A stretch of 64,000 nucleotides of DNA from Flavobacterium frigidarium DSM 17623 (lineage in GTDB: Bacteria; Bacteroidota; Bacteroidia; Flavobacteriales; Flavobacteriaceae), in the NCBI RefSeq assembly GCF_000425505.1, contig NZ_AUDO01000008.1, positions 124,001 through 188,000 of the forward strand, in the 5' to 3' direction. This document shows positions 1-9,164 of the stretch, piece by piece; positions within the stretch are counted from its first letter, which is position 1, and each line of letters opens with the position of its first letter. Below the pieces are notes generated by a model. It was not told the DNA's origin. It searched no databases and was given only the letters and a program-made list of their open reading frames with translations. Position numbers and translations under genes: made by a program.

Positions 1-1178
1 AATTTTGTATCCAAAAGGTGAATAACGATTTGTACTGGGTAGCACCGTTATTGCATTCTGGTTTTTTTAAGTGGATGAATAATAGGTCAGGGTCTGCTGG
101 TTATGTGATGGTTTCGGCTACAAATGAAAGAGATGTAAAGTTAGTGCAAAACATTGGCGGAAGCCCAGTTAAGATCAAGTACCAACCCAAGGCGTATTTT
201 CAATCAAATATAAAACGACTGTTGTACTTAAATGGATATGCTACAGAAGGATTAGAAGATTTTAGTTTTGAAATTGACGACGCTGGAATGCCTTTTTGGG
301 TCGTAACTACCTTTAAAAAAGAAATTGGTTTTAGCGGAAATGAGGCAACAGGCATTGTATTAATCAATGCACAAACGGGCCAAATGAAAGAGTATTCGAT
401 TGCAACCACACCTAAATGGGTAGATCGCATTCAGCCTATTAATTTTATTGAAGAACAATTAAACGATTGGGGAGAATATGTGCAAGGTTATTGGAATTTT
501 TCTAACGAAAATAAACTTCAAATTACTGAAGGCCTGACATTAGTGTATGGTAATGACAATAGGTCATACTGGTATACAGGGTTAACCTCTGTAGGGAAGG
601 ATGAATCTGCGGTAGGTTTTGTTTTAGTTGATACTAGAACTAAGGAAGCTACCTTTTATAAACAAGGTGGCGCTACCGAATATGCTGCTCAAAGTTCGGC
701 GCAAGGTAAAGTACAAGAAAAAGGGTATCAGGCTTCGCTACCTGTACCGTATAATATTAATAACATTCCAACGTATGTAATGACATTGAAAGATAAGGGT
801 GGCTTGGTGAAAATGTTTGCTATGGTAGCCATTTCAGATTATACGATTGTAGGTGTAGGAAACACCATGCGTGAAGCTTTAACGTCGTATAAAAATGTTT
901 ACAACATGTCTGATAATAAAGTAAACCCAAATAGTGTTAGTAACAGGAAAGTTTTAAAAACTATAATCACTAGGATTCAAAATGACGTGAAAAATGGTAA
1001 TAGTTTTTACTATTTTAAGGTAAAGGACTATCCCAATATTTTTGTAGGATCCTCTCAAATATCTAATCAGTTGCCAGTAACAATGATAGGCGATAGTGTG
1101 AGTATCTCTTTTGATGTAGATATGGAAGCAGTTATCGACGTCTCTTCGTTTAAAAATCTAAACTTAAAAGACAATTAA
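1..1178 (+). CDS. C-terminal part of a large uncharacterised protein (5' end outside window)
   Basis: The reading frame is open from the first bases of the window, so the gene begins upstream; the GTG at 18 is just an internal codon. About 390 codons are visible, ending with TAA at 1176-1178. I do not recognise the protein. Two similar stretches each hold a beta-strand pair of the form 'V-L-[IV]-[ND]-x-x-T' followed by a polar strand (codons about 115-135 and 200-225). These resemble PepSY-like repeats, but that is only an impression. Aromatic residues are frequent and there is no obvious catalytic motif. No membrane segment is seen in the visible part. A strong hairpin terminator follows within 20 bases, so this is the end of its transcription unit. 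Confidence 0.6.
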   Translation, partial: FCIQKVNNDLYWVAPLLHSGFFKWMNNRSGSAGYVMVSATNERDVKLVQNIGGSPVKIKYQPKAYFQSNIKRLLYLNGYATEGLEDFSFEIDDAGMPFWVVTTFKKEIGFSGNEATGIVLINAQTGQMKEYSIATTPKWVDRIQPINFIEEQLNDWGEYVQGYWNFSNENKLQITEGLTLVYGNDNRSYWYTGLTSVGKDESAVGFVLVDTRTKEATFYKQGGATEYAAQSSAQGKVQEKGYQASLPVPYNINNIPTYVMTLKDKGGLVKMFAMVAISDYTIVGVGNTMREALTSYKNVYNMSDNKVNPNSVSNRKVLKTIITRIQNDVKNGNSFYYFKVKDYPNIFVGSSQISNQLPVTMIGDSVSISFDVDMEAVIDVSSFKNLNLKDN

Positions 1179-1197
1179 TAATACATCTTTCAATTAT

Positions 1198-1240
1198 AAA
1201 AAAGGCTGACACTAATTAATATTAGGAGTCAGCCTTTTTT
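1198..1240. terminator. Bidirectional rho-independent terminator
   Basis: The arms AAAAAAGGCTGAC (1198-1210) and GTCAGCCTTTTTT (1228-1240) pair perfectly around an AT-rich loop. The A-run and T-run flank the stem, so it can terminate the plus-strand gene ending at 1178 and the minus-strand gene ending at 1305. Confidence 0.9.
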
Positions 1241-1304
1241 ATTATTTCTTTACGGTAATTTTCGTTTATAACTTAAGTTTCTATAATCGATTTTGAAAAT
1301 GCAG

Positions 1305-1589
1305 TTATAAAACGTCCTTAAAATCTGGCGTTTTGTCAAAAACATGAGCTACAAAAGGACATGATGGAACAATAGTAATTCCTTCTTTTCTAGCAAAATT
1401 TACTGCTTCAGTAACCATTTCTTCACCTAAACCTTTCCCAGTTTCATCATCTGTAACCTCTGTGTGATCTATTGTAATTTGGTTAGCAGCAGTATGTCTA
1501 AAAATCATTTTTCCTAATACATCATCGTTTTCTTCGATATAAAAAACACCTTCTTTTTCGTTATTTTCTAGTTGCACCTTTTTACTCAT
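1305..1589 (-). CDS. Small GNAT-family N-acetyltransferase (YjdJ/Acetyltransf_CG type)
   Basis: This 94-residue protein has the compact fold of the short GNAT group (Acetyltransf_CG, COG2388). It has an N-terminal beta-strand region containing a 'DHTEV' strand (around residues 41-45), then a 'GKGLGEEMV' turn that matches the acetyl-CoA pyrophosphate-binding loop (residues 51-59). A 'VPSCPFV' strand follows near residue 75. The length is normal for this group, which is about 90-100 residues. The substrate is unknown for most members. The gene lies 18 bp downstream of the pirin gene on the same strand, so the two are probably co-transcribed. Family is fairly sure; function is not. Confidence 0.85.
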   Translation of the reverse strand: MSKKVQLENNEKEGVFYIEENDDVLGKMIFRHTAANQITIDHTEVTDDETGKGLGEEMVTEAVNFARKEGITIVPSCPFVAHVFDKTPDFKDVL

Positions 1590-1607
1590 ATTTGTATATT
1601 TTTTTAA

Positions 1608-2324
1608 TTAATATTGCATTGGAACCTCCATTAAAAGTATTTCAACATCAGAATTCATTTTTAATTCTAAGTCTGTTACATCCCAAATTCCAAAACCGTC
1701 ACGTGTATCTAATTCTTGACCATTAATAGTTAACTGTCCCGAAAGCACAAAAACATAAACACCATTACCTTCTTTCTTAATTTGGTAATTTGTGGTGCTG
1801 TCTTTTGCTAACTTTCCTAAATGAAACCAAGCGTCTTGATGAATCCATACTCCCTCATCATCTGGATTAGGAGAAAGAATTTGCTGTAATTTATTATGTC
1901 GATCTGCACTATTTAATGTTATTTGTTGGTAACGAGGATCTACATTTTTTTTATTTGGAAAAACCCAAATCTGCAACAACTTGGTTCTTTGGTCAGCATT
2001 AGGGTTAAACTCACTGTGTTGTACACCAGTCCCAGCACTCATAACCTGTACATCACCATTTTTAATAGTCTCAGTATTTCCCATGCTATCTTTGTGCGCT
2101 AAATCACCTTCAAGCGGAATGGTTAAAATTTCCATATTATCATGAGGATGTGTTCCAAAACCCATTCCTGCAGCAATTGTATCATCATTCAAAACACGAA
2201 GTGCACCAAATTGTACTCTCTCTGGATTGTACCAACTACCAAAACTAAAACTATGGTAAGCATTTAACCATCCATGATCTGCGTGTCCTCTCGTATCTGC
2301 CTTGTGTAAAATTGTATTTTCCAT
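1608..2324 (-). CDS. Pirin family protein (YhaK-like bicupin)
   Basis: This 238-residue protein is a pirin. The N-terminal cupin carries the usual metal-binding set: H59 and H61 in 'GTHPHDNME', then H103 and E105 in 'GVQHSEF'. Before these is the 'HSFSFGSWYNPE' segment typical of bacterial pirins (residues 24-35). The C-terminal cupin (about 140-238) lacks the metal ligands, as in YhaK. Bacterial pirins can act as quercetin 2,3-dioxygenases or redox-sensitive proteins; which applies here cannot be told. The gene heads a two-gene unit with the small acetyltransferase, and a TAnnTTTG promoter element lies about 30 bp upstream. Confidence 0.9.
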   Translation of the reverse strand: MENTILHKADTRGHADHGWLNAYHSFSFGSWYNPERVQFGALRVLNDDTIAAGMGFGTHPHDNMEILTIPLEGDLAHKDSMGNTETIKNGDVQVMSAGTGVQHSEFNPNADQRTKLLQIWVFPNKKNVDPRYQQITLNSADRHNKLQQILSPNPDDEGVWIHQDAWFHLGKLAKDSTTNYQIKKEGNGVYVFVLSGQLTINGQELDTRDGFGIWDVTDLELKMNSDVEILLMEVPMQY

Positions 2325-2353
2325 ATGGTATAAATTTAGTGATTTTTGTTTTA

Positions 2354-2361
2354 CAAATTTA
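2354..2361 (-). promoter_or_regulatory. -7 promoter element for the pirin gene
   Basis: On the minus strand this reads TAAATTTG, a match to the Bacteroidota -7 consensus TAnnTTTG, placed 30 bp before the pirin start codon. No clear -33 TTTG was picked out. Confidence 0.5.
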
Positions 2362-2438
2362 TATTCAAAGCTAGCAAAAGCTACTTAACCTAGATTAAGA
2401 AATAATAATGTCAGGTTTCAATAGGTAAAAATTACTTT

Positions 2439-2541
2439 TTTGGGCGTGTCCCTGCGGGTCGGGCTATTCGTTCCCGCTTTTTATGTCTGGCAAAAAAGCC
2501 AAACATAAAAGAGCTCCACTACTATCCCTTACGCAATAGAA
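2439..2541. repeat. GC-rich structured intergenic repeat
   Basis: In otherwise AT-rich DNA there is a block beginning GGGCGTGTCCCTGCGGGTC and ending CTATCCCTTACGCAATAG. Inside it a stem is formed by GCTTTTTATGTCTGGC (2476-2491) and its near-complement at 2498-2514, around a loop of six A. From memory, blocks beginning and ending with these words recur between genes in many Flavobacteriia genomes. I cannot count copies here because only one is in the window. It lies between the pirin and Crp/Fnr genes, both on the minus strand. No T-run typical of a terminator follows on either strand. Confidence 0.6.
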
Positions 2542-2575
2542 TCACTAGGGATTATAATCCAGAATAAATGTATCA

Positions 2576-3157
2576 TCAGCGGTGCAACATTTTGCTTTTC
2601 ATTTTGCTAAAAAATTCAGGAGTAACTCCTATATAGGAAGCAATTTGTTTTTGAGGCACTTTATTAACGAGCTGCGGATGCTTTGAACAAAACTTTTCAA
2701 AACGTTCTTCAGCAGAAAGACTCAAATTGTCCAGTAACCTTTCTTGATTGGCAACTAGAGAATTTTCGGTTAAAATCCTAAAGAATCGTTCAAATTTCGG
2801 GATCTTCTCGTAAAGTATCTCTTGATTTTCTTTCGATAATAGCAGCAACTCAGCTTCTTCTATGACTTCGATAAATAGATTGCCAGGTTTTTGAGAAAGC
2901 AAACTATACATATCACCAATCCAATAGCCTTCACAAGCAAAATTCAAAACATGTTCGACAATGTTGTCATTTATTGTAAAGCTTCGTAAAATACCACTAT
3001 TGACAAAGTAGGAATGTTTGCAAATTTCGGTGGCATGAAGCAGTATTGTTCTTGACTTACAGCTTTGAACAGTTATCATGCTTATAAATAATTCTTGTTC
3101 CTCAGTCGTTAGATCAATGTGTTTTGCGATATTTTTAAGTAGGAGATTCGTATTCAT
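2576..3157 (-). CDS. Crp/Fnr family transcriptional regulator
   Basis: This protein has a cyclic-nucleotide-binding-type beta-barrel (roughly residues 10-120) followed by a short helix-turn-helix. The segment 'VPQKQIASYIGVTPEFFSKMK' near the C-terminus is the DNA-recognition helix pair, as in the many short Crp/Fnr proteins of Bacteroidota. No Fnr-type cysteine cluster is present at the N-terminus, so an iron-sulphur sensor is unlikely. I place the start at the ATG at 3157 (193 residues, 'MNTNLLLKN'). The open frame extends nine codons further to 3184, but those residues (MFAPYRYLI) do not match the usual beginning. The gene stands alone and the regulated genes are unknown. Confidence 0.85.
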   Translation of the reverse strand: MNTNLLLKNIAKHIDLTTEEQELFISMITVQSCKSRTILLHATEICKHSYFVNSGILRSFTINDNIVEHVLNFACEGYWIGDMYSLLSQKPGNLFIEVIEEAELLLLSKENQEILYEKIPKFERFFRILTENSLVANQERLLDNLSLSAEERFEKFCSKHPQLVNKVPQKQIASYIGVTPEFFSKMKSKMLHR

Positions 3158-3402
3158 TATTAAGTAGCGATATGGTGCAAACAATTTATAGTTTGTGATT
3201 AAATAAAACTACAAAATTAGCCTCAAAAACACTTATAGAAGATGGTGTAAAATTGCATTATCTCTTTATCTAGTTATTTAAATAATTAATCGGTAAAAAT
3301 TAAAATTCAATTGTTTTTTGGGTTGGAAATTGGCAGTTATAAGCATGTTTAAAGTAAAAATGTGCTAGCCATTTTGTATTAACGATTTTCTTTAAAAATA
3401 AA

Positions 3403-3427
3403 TTGGTTTACCAATTTGACAAACCAA
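3403..3427 (+). promoter_or_regulatory. Operator-like site 1, FadR/UxuR-type core
   Basis: The site opens with the palindromic core TTGGTTTACCAA, continues TTTGAC and ends AAACCAA. The TTGGTnnACCAA core resembles operators of the FadR subfamily of GntR regulators. The site lies 361 bp upstream of susC1. It matches the site before the lyase gene (12867-12891) at 21 of 25 positions. Confidence 0.6.
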
Positions 3428-3657
3428 AATCTTATTTTTTCATTATGGTAGCAATTTGTAAGATACTAAAAGCAATAATTTAGAATTTTTTAAGGATTAG
3501 AAATTGTTAAAATGTTATAATTCTCTTTAATAAATTTCAGTATAATGATTGAATTTTTGCGTTTAGTGTGGTTAAATGATACAAAAAAATGTATTTAATG
3601 TAAATTTATCACTACAATATTTTCATGTCAATAAATTAAGTATGTTTGGAATCTAAA

Positions 3658-3682
3658 CTGGTAAACCAATTTGACGCACCAA
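3658..3682 (+). promoter_or_regulatory. Operator-like site 2 upstream of susC1
   Basis: A second copy of the same motif: TGGTAAACCAATTTGAC followed by GCACCAA. It agrees with site 1 at 20 of 25 positions, including the unbroken ACCAATTTGAC block. It ends 105 bp before the susC1 start codon. Confidence 0.6.
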
Positions 3683-3787
3683 TTTTAAGTAATTTTTAAT
3701 AATCACTTTCAAAATTTACTTAATCGTTGTAGTAGTCCAATTGGGAGACTAAAAACTAAAAAACAACTAATATAAAACGAATCAATT

Positions 3788-6700
3788 ATGAAAAAAACTG
3801 TTTTAATGTTTCTCTTAGTTTTCTCGTGTATTGTAAATGCTCAAACTGCAGGAATAAAATTTGCAGGAACAGTAGTCGACAATACGGGACAACCTATTCC
3901 GGGAGTAACAGTTACGTCTGACGCTAAAAGTACGGTAACTGATTTTGATGGAGGCTTCACTATCATGGTAGCAAATACTAAATCGGTAGTTTCATTCTCT
4001 TACTTAGGATTTACGACAAAATCTATTACAGTAGGAAAAAGCACAACAATGAAGGTGATGCTAGAGGAAGCTACAAACATGCTTGACGATGTAGTAGTGA
4101 TTGGTTACGGAACGCAAAAACGTTCAAGTGTAACAGGATCTGTAGCAAAATTAAAAAGTGATAAATTTGAAAACGCACCAGTATCACGTTTGGATAATGC
4201 TATACAAGGTAAGATCGCCGGTGTACGTGTTCAAAGTATTTCTTCGGAAGCAGGTGCCGATACAAAAATTAATATTAGAGGTATTAGTTCTGTAAGTGCA
4301 GGATCAGGACCTTTATTAGTTGTAGATGGTCAGCCAATGCCTGATGGTTTCTCTGCATTGAATAGTGCCGATGTAGAATCTGTTGAGGTGTTAAAAGATG
4401 CTGCATCTGCGGCAATCTATGGTTCAAGAGGGGCTAACGGAGTTATCTTAGTAACAACTAAAAGTGGAAAATCTGGAGAAACAAAATATTACTTTAAAAC
4501 TACTTCAGGTGTAAAAGAAGCTTATGAAACGTACGATATCATGTCTTCTAAAGACTATGTTGAAAGATTATATTCTGAACAAAAATTAAGAGATGCAGAT
4601 CCATTATGGACATCTGATTATGGTTCTAGTTTACCATCTGCTGATAAATGGCGTGCACAATATAATATCGAAAATGATCTATTGGGTGGCAAAGGTACAA
4701 ATTACCAAGATGAAGCACTGAGAACTGCTTATTACCAAGACATGCAATTTAATGTTTCTGGTGGTGGAGAGAAAAACAAATTCTACATTTCTACTGGATA
4801 TCAAAATGATCAAGGATTAATGCTAAAAAGTGAATTTGAAAAATTAAACTTTAGAGCTAAATTTGATTTAAAATTGACTGACAAGTTAAGATTAAATATC
4901 AATTTAAATCCTTCGAATACAAAAACAGAAAGACCGGCAGTTAATTATATCGATTTCACGAGGTTTCCAAGTTTTCTTCCTGTATATCATACAGCAACTA
5001 CTGCTAATTTTATCAATGGGCAACAGCCAGGTAGAAGTATTCAAGTAGGTGCATATGCAGAAGATGATGATTTTGCCAACTTAGTTTACAGTGGTCTTGA
5101 TCCTAATGGGGTGGCTTATACAACAGCTGCGAATGCAGTTCCGTTTACAACTTCAAATACAAATCCAATACGCTCTTTGTTAGAGCAAAATGATAATAAC
5201 AACCAATTCCGTTTTCAAGGTAGTGTTGCTTTAGATTATAATATTGCTGATGGACTTGATTTTCGCACTGCTCAAAATATCTACTATAAAGATTCAAAAA
5301 GAGTAGAAACAGGAGCTGCAAATGCTGCGCGTTTTGGTAATCCAAATTACGCTACTTATACAAATACAAATTATTTCGATTTCTTAACTGAAAACACTTT
5401 AAATTACAAGAAAAGCGTTGGTGATCATGATTTTGGTGCCTTGGGAGGTTTCACTTTTCAGTCTACTAGAACAAAGTCGCTTGTAACTGCAGGTACTACG
5501 TTTCCAACAGATTTTATTAAAAATTTAAATTTTGCATCAGTAGTTTTACAACCGCAACAATCTGATGAAAGCGTAGGATTAGTATCGTTCTTAGGGAGAT
5601 TCAACTACTCATACAAAGATAAATACTTGTTCATGGCAAGTTATAGAACAGATGGAAGTAGCCGTTTTGCTGATGGTAATAAATGGGGAGGTTTCCCAGC
5701 TGTTTCATTAGGATGGGTTATTTCAAAAGAAAATTTCATGTCTGAAGTATCTGCTATTAGTAGGTTAGCTTTAAGAGCAAGTTACGGTGCAACAGGAAAC
5801 AACGGAATTGGAGAATTTCAATATCAAAATTATTTAAATTCTGCTAATTACTTAAGTGGTATTGGAACAGGTAGTGTGTCTAATGGATTATCTAATACAA
5901 GTAACTTAAATAATAATCCTGATATCACATGGGAAAGAACATTCTCTTCTAATTTTGGTTTGGATTTAGCGATGTTTAAAAACAGATTTAACTTAAGTAT
6001 TGATGCTTATCAGTCTAACACAGATAAATTATTGTTAGAACAATCTAACTTATTAATTTCAGGTTCTACAGCAGGTATTGCAAACGTAGGAAGTTTAAGA
6101 AATAGAGGTTTTGAAGTTGAGCTTTCAACAGTAAACATAAAAACTAAAAATTTCTCATGGAACACAGACTTTAATATTTCGCATGTTAAAAATGAGTTGA
6201 CAAATCTTGGAGAAAAAACTACAATTATTTCGCCAACAATCGATGGAAGAAATGGTTTGAATAACTACGCTATCGTAGGGGAGCCATTAATTACATATTT
6301 TGGATTTAAAACTGATGGGGTATGGAACAGCAAAGCAGATATTGCTGATTCAGGTTTAACTACATCAATAACAAACGGATTAAAAGAAGGTGGATTGAAA
6401 ATTTTAGACATCAACGGTGATGGTAATATTGATAATGATGATAGAACTAATTTAGGAAATCCTTACCCAGATTACACTTGGGGAATTACAAATAAGTTCA
6501 CTTTCAAAAATCTTGATTTAAGTTTCACTTTACAAGGAGTTCAAGGTGGAGAATTAATTAATGGAGATATTAACTACAACGAGGTTAAAGAAAGAAACTT
6601 GAATTATATGGCAAATAGATGGGTAAGTCCAAGTAATCCTGGAGATGGTAAAACACCTTATACAACAAATGGATACAACTGGGTATTTACTGATAATGCA

Positions 6701-6961
6701 ATCGAAGATGCCTCATACATGTCTTTAAGAGAGATAACTCTTGGGTACAGTTTAGGGAAAGATTTGGTTAAAAAAATTGGTTTAACTGATTTGAGATTTT
6801 CAGTATCAGGTCAAAATTTACTTTTCATCAATAATAAAGACTACAGAGGAATTAATATTGAAGCAAGAACTTCTCAAACAAGTCCTTTAGTAGATGGTTA
6901 CCAAAGAGGAGCTTTTCCAATTCAAAAAACAATCTTGTTTAGTTTAGAAGTGGGTCTTTAA
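3788..6961 (+). CDS. SusC/RagA family TonB-linked outer membrane transporter (SusC1)
   Basis: This 1057-residue protein imports large glycans across the outer membrane together with its SusD lipoprotein. It has a signal peptide ending near 'VNAQ' (residue 19), then a CarboxypepD_reg-like domain (about 25-95). Next is the TonB-box-like segment 'DDVVVIGYGTQKRSSVTGSV' and the plug domain with the SusC signature 'SRGANGVILVTTKSG' (about 214-228). A beta-barrel follows, ending in an aromatic-rich C-terminal strand. There is no STN domain, so an anti-sigma signalling role is unlikely. The partner susD1 follows after 75 bp. Two operator-like sites shared with the lyase gene at 10.6-12.8 kb lie upstream, so uptake of a uronate-containing glycan is a reasonable inference. 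Confidence 0.95.
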   Translation: MKKTVLMFLLVFSCIVNAQTAGIKFAGTVVDNTGQPIPGVTVTSDAKSTVTDFDGGFTIMVANTKSVVSFSYLGFTTKSITVGKSTTMKVMLEEATNMLDDVVVIGYGTQKRSSVTGSVAKLKSDKFENAPVSRLDNAIQGKIAGVRVQSISSEAGADTKINIRGISSVSAGSGPLLVVDGQPMPDGFSALNSADVESVEVLKDAASAAIYGSRGANGVILVTTKSGKSGETKYYFKTTSGVKEAYETYDIMSSKDYVERLYSEQKLRDADPLWTSDYGSSLPSADKWRAQYNIENDLLGGKGTNYQDEALRTAYYQDMQFNVSGGGEKNKFYISTGYQNDQGLMLKSEFEKLNFRAKFDLKLTDKLRLNINLNPSNTKTERPAVNYIDFTRFPSFLPVYHTATTANFINGQQPGRSIQVGAYAEDDDFANLVYSGLDPNGVAYTTAANAVPFTTSNTNPIRSLLEQNDNNNQFRFQGSVALDYNIADGLDFRTAQNIYYKDSKRVETGAANAARFGNPNYATYTNTNYFDFLTENTLNYKKSVGDHDFGALGGFTFQSTRTKSLVTAGTTFPTDFIKNLNFASVVLQPQQSDESVGLVSFLGRFNYSYKDKYLFMASYRTDGSSRFADGNKWGGFPAVSLGWVISKENFMSEVSAISRLALRASYGATGNNGIGEFQYQNYLNSANYLSGIGTGSVSNGLSNTSNLNNNPDITWERTFSSNFGLDLAMFKNRFNLSIDAYQSNTDKLLLEQSNLLISGSTAGIANVGSLRNRGFEVELSTVNIKTKNFSWNTDFNISHVKNELTNLGEKTTIISPTIDGRNGLNNYAIVGEPLITYFGFKTDGVWNSKADIADSGLTTSITNGLKEGGLKILDINGDGNIDNDDRTNLGNPYPDYTWGITNKFTFKNLDLSFTLQGVQGGELINGDINYNEVKERNLNYMANRWVSPSNPGDGKTPYTTNGYNWVFTDNAIEDASYMSLREITLGYSLGKDLVKKIGLTDLRFSVSGQNLLFINNKDYRGINIEARTSQTSPLVDGYQRGAFPIQKTILFSLEVGL

Positions 6962-6973
6962 TAAAATAGTTTT

Positions 6974-7005
6974 ACAAAGCTTCTGAACCTTATTAGGAGC
7001 TTTGT
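6974..7005 (+). other. Intergenic hairpin between susC1 and susD1
   Basis: ACAAAGCTTCT (6974-6984) pairs with AGGAGCTTTGT (6995-7005). No T-run follows, so it looks more like an mRNA-stability or partial-attenuation hairpin than a full terminator. It may set different SusC and SusD levels. Confidence 0.5.
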
Positions 7006-7036
7006 AATCTTTAAAAAATTATAAAAAATTGAAAGC

Positions 7037-8638
7037 ATGAAAAATAAAATATATAAAAATAAGTTACTAATTATATTCTCGTTTTTGACTTTAGCAAGCT
7101 GTAGTGAATACATTGAGCTTGAAAATCAAAATCAAATCGCTCAAGATGGATTTTATAGAGATGAGGCTTCATTAAATTTGGGATTGACTGGTGCTTACAG
7201 TACGTTGAGGAATCCTATTGCTTATGAGTGGATGTTATCAGAAATTCGTAGTGATAACACATTTATGAACTTAGTAGGTACTACTCAAGCTCAAAACTTG
7301 CAAATTTACAGTAACGATATCTTCGAAGCTCCTTCTTACGATTCATTTATCGAGAATTACTGGGGAAGCACGTATCAAAGTATTAGAAGTGTCAACGGTT
7401 TAATGACTGGTATGAATGTTTCGTACAATGCTGCTGCAGGAACAATTGACTACGGTATGTTAGATTACACTATTACCGATGCAGCTAAGAAAAGAATCGC
7501 AGGAGAAGCTTCTTTCATGAGAGCGTATCATTACTTTAATCTAGTAAGATTATACGGAGGCGTATTTTTAGTAGATAGAGTTTTAACATCAGAAGAAGCT
7601 TTGAAAGTAAACAGAGCTAGCGAAGATGATATTTACAAGTTTATTATTGCCGACTTAAAAAATGCTGTAGCAAATTGTATTTCTTCAACTTATAGCGCAA
7701 CCGCAGCTACAGATCGTGGAAAAGTTACCACTTGGGCTGCTAAATCGCTTTTAGCAAAAGTATATCTAACTTTAGGTCAAAAATCAGATGCACTACCGCT
7801 TTTAACAGATGTTATTGCTAATAGTGGATATTCTCTTTTGACAGGAACTAGTGCCTATGCAAATGTTTTTGCAAGTACAAATGAAATGAATGCCGAAATG
7901 ATTTTTGCCGTACGTTTTAAAGCAGGAGGTTTAGGTTATGGTAGTTCTTTATCTAACTTATTTGCAACAAATACATCAAGTATTGCAAGTCAAACAAAAT
8001 TAGCACAACCAGCCGGAACTAGAGGAAGTTATAACAATCCTACTGAAGAGTTTTACAAGTCTTTTGGTGCTACTGATATTAGAAGAGATTACAATATTAA
8101 AGTATACAAGCCAACGACATCTTCGTTACCTGAAACATGGACTTATTGGGCTGCAAAACATAACATTTCTACAACGGTTCAAAATGATTCTGAATTAGAC
8201 TGGCCAGTATTGCGTTACAGTGATGTTTTATTAATGTATTGTGAGGCTGTTGGAGTAAACAATGCAACGACTTTAGCTTATTTAAACCAAGTTCACGTTA
8301 GAGCTGGATTAACAGCATTAACAACGTCAAATGTTGCTACGCAGGCTGCATATGAAAGTGCCGTTGCAAATGAAAGAAGATGGGAGTTTGCACTTGAAAA
8401 CCAACGTTGGTTTGACCTACTACGTTTCAAGAAAACATTAACAACAGTTAATGCTAAAGCAATTATGAGCAATCACTTTGCAGAAATGCAACCTTTCTAT
8501 TCTCAATACGATGGAGCTTACACAACTGCACAGTTGCAAGCTAAAGTGGCAGATCCAAAATTTGATTTGTTACCTATTCCAAATGTTGAAATTGTAACCA
8601 ATACAACTAATCCAATTACTCAGAATCCTGGGTACTAA
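7037..8638 (+). CDS. RagB/SusD family outer membrane lipoprotein (SusD1)
   Basis: This 533-residue protein is the surface glycan-binding partner of SusC1. A lipoprotein signal peptide is clear: a basic N-terminus, a hydrophobic core and the lipobox 'LASC', with C24 as the likely lipidated residue. The family landmarks are present: an N-terminal 'EASLNLGLTGAYSTLRN' helix, the TPR-like helices containing 'GEASFMRAYHYFNLVRLYGG', and the C-terminal 'NERRWEFALENQRWFDLLRF' block. The protein ends 'ITQNPGY', as SusD proteins commonly do. It follows susC1 on the same strand and is closed by a strong terminator, so the transcription unit holds only these two genes. Confidence 0.95.
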   Translation: MKNKIYKNKLLIIFSFLTLASCSEYIELENQNQIAQDGFYRDEASLNLGLTGAYSTLRNPIAYEWMLSEIRSDNTFMNLVGTTQAQNLQIYSNDIFEAPSYDSFIENYWGSTYQSIRSVNGLMTGMNVSYNAAAGTIDYGMLDYTITDAAKKRIAGEASFMRAYHYFNLVRLYGGVFLVDRVLTSEEALKVNRASEDDIYKFIIADLKNAVANCISSTYSATAATDRGKVTTWAAKSLLAKVYLTLGQKSDALPLLTDVIANSGYSLLTGTSAYANVFASTNEMNAEMIFAVRFKAGGLGYGSSLSNLFATNTSSIASQTKLAQPAGTRGSYNNPTEEFYKSFGATDIRRDYNIKVYKPTTSSLPETWTYWAAKHNISTTVQNDSELDWPVLRYSDVLLMYCEAVGVNNATTLAYLNQVHVRAGLTALTTSNVATQAAYESAVANERRWEFALENQRWFDLLRFKKTLTTVNAKAIMSNHFAEMQPFYSQYDGAYTTAQLQAKVADPKFDLLPIPNVEIVTNTTNPITQNPGY

Positions 8639-8659
8639 ATAAAAATAGTAAAGTAATAG

Positions 8660-8695
8660 AAAACGCTGTATGTTTAAACATACAGCGTTTTTTTA
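8660..8695 (+). terminator. Rho-independent terminator after susD1
   Basis: AAACGCTGTATG and CATACAGCGTTT form a perfect stem around TTTAAA, followed by a run of T. It lies 22 bp after the susD1 stop codon. Confidence 0.9.
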
Positions 8696-8732
8696 TTTAA
8701 TCTAAAACTGAAATTTAATATTATTTAAAAGA

Positions 8733-9056
8733 CTATTTTTTAGTACTATCTACTAATTTAAAAGAGGTAGCTACAAAACGATTATCTACAACTTTACCAG
8801 TTACCTGAGCTGTTCTAATAGCTTCACAAAAGCCATCTGAAGCGTGTGCATCACCGTGTTCATCGATAGAGGTGCCGTCAACATAGTAGGCTTGATTGCC
8901 AATTTTCACAGCCAAATCACATCCTTTTCCTGTAAGTCCAAATTGGCATTGCCCGCAAGAGGCTTCAACAATTTGTATTTTTTTACTATCCGCTTTTTTT
9001 TGTGCTGAAAGTGTTACCGCTGCAAAAAGTAGGCTGCTTAAAAAGATATTTTTCAT
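8733..9056 (-). CDS. Small exported DUF6370-type protein
   Basis: Read from the ATG at 9056 this is a 107-residue protein with a clear signal peptide (MKNIFLSSLLFAAVTLSAQ). The longer frame from 9080 puts eight residues before it and is less likely. The mature part has a 'ASCGQCQFGLTGKGCDLAVKI' block, containing a C-x2-C pair and a third cysteine, then 'YYVDGT', 'HGDAHASDGFC' and a short beta-rich tail. I recognise this as the pattern of the DUF6370 family, from memory. Cysteines and histidines suggest metal or redox chemistry in the periplasm, but no function is known to me. It sits alone, convergent with susD1. Confidence 0.75.
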   Translation of the reverse strand: MKNIFLSSLLFAAVTLSAQKKADSKKIQIVEASCGQCQFGLTGKGCDLAVKIGNQAYYVDGTSIDEHGDAHASDGFCEAIRTAQVTGKVVDNRFVATSFKLVDSTKK

Positions 9057-9164
9057 ATTGGGATAAATTAGCGATAACAAAAATAAGTATTTATTATAAG
9101 ACGGTACCTCATTGCCTTCAAATTATATCTCTTTACATTCATCACCTTATTTAGAAATGAGATA

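Larger units (their letters stand above)
3158..3787. other. Long AT-rich regulatory region upstream of susC1
   Basis: About 630 bp without a convincing gene, between the divergent Crp/Fnr and susC1 genes. It holds two copies of a 25-bp operator-like motif (listed separately) and an imperfect palindrome around CCAATT at 3733-3751. The rest is A/T-rich. No clear promoter of the TAnnTTTG type was picked out immediately before susC1. Confidence 0.6.
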
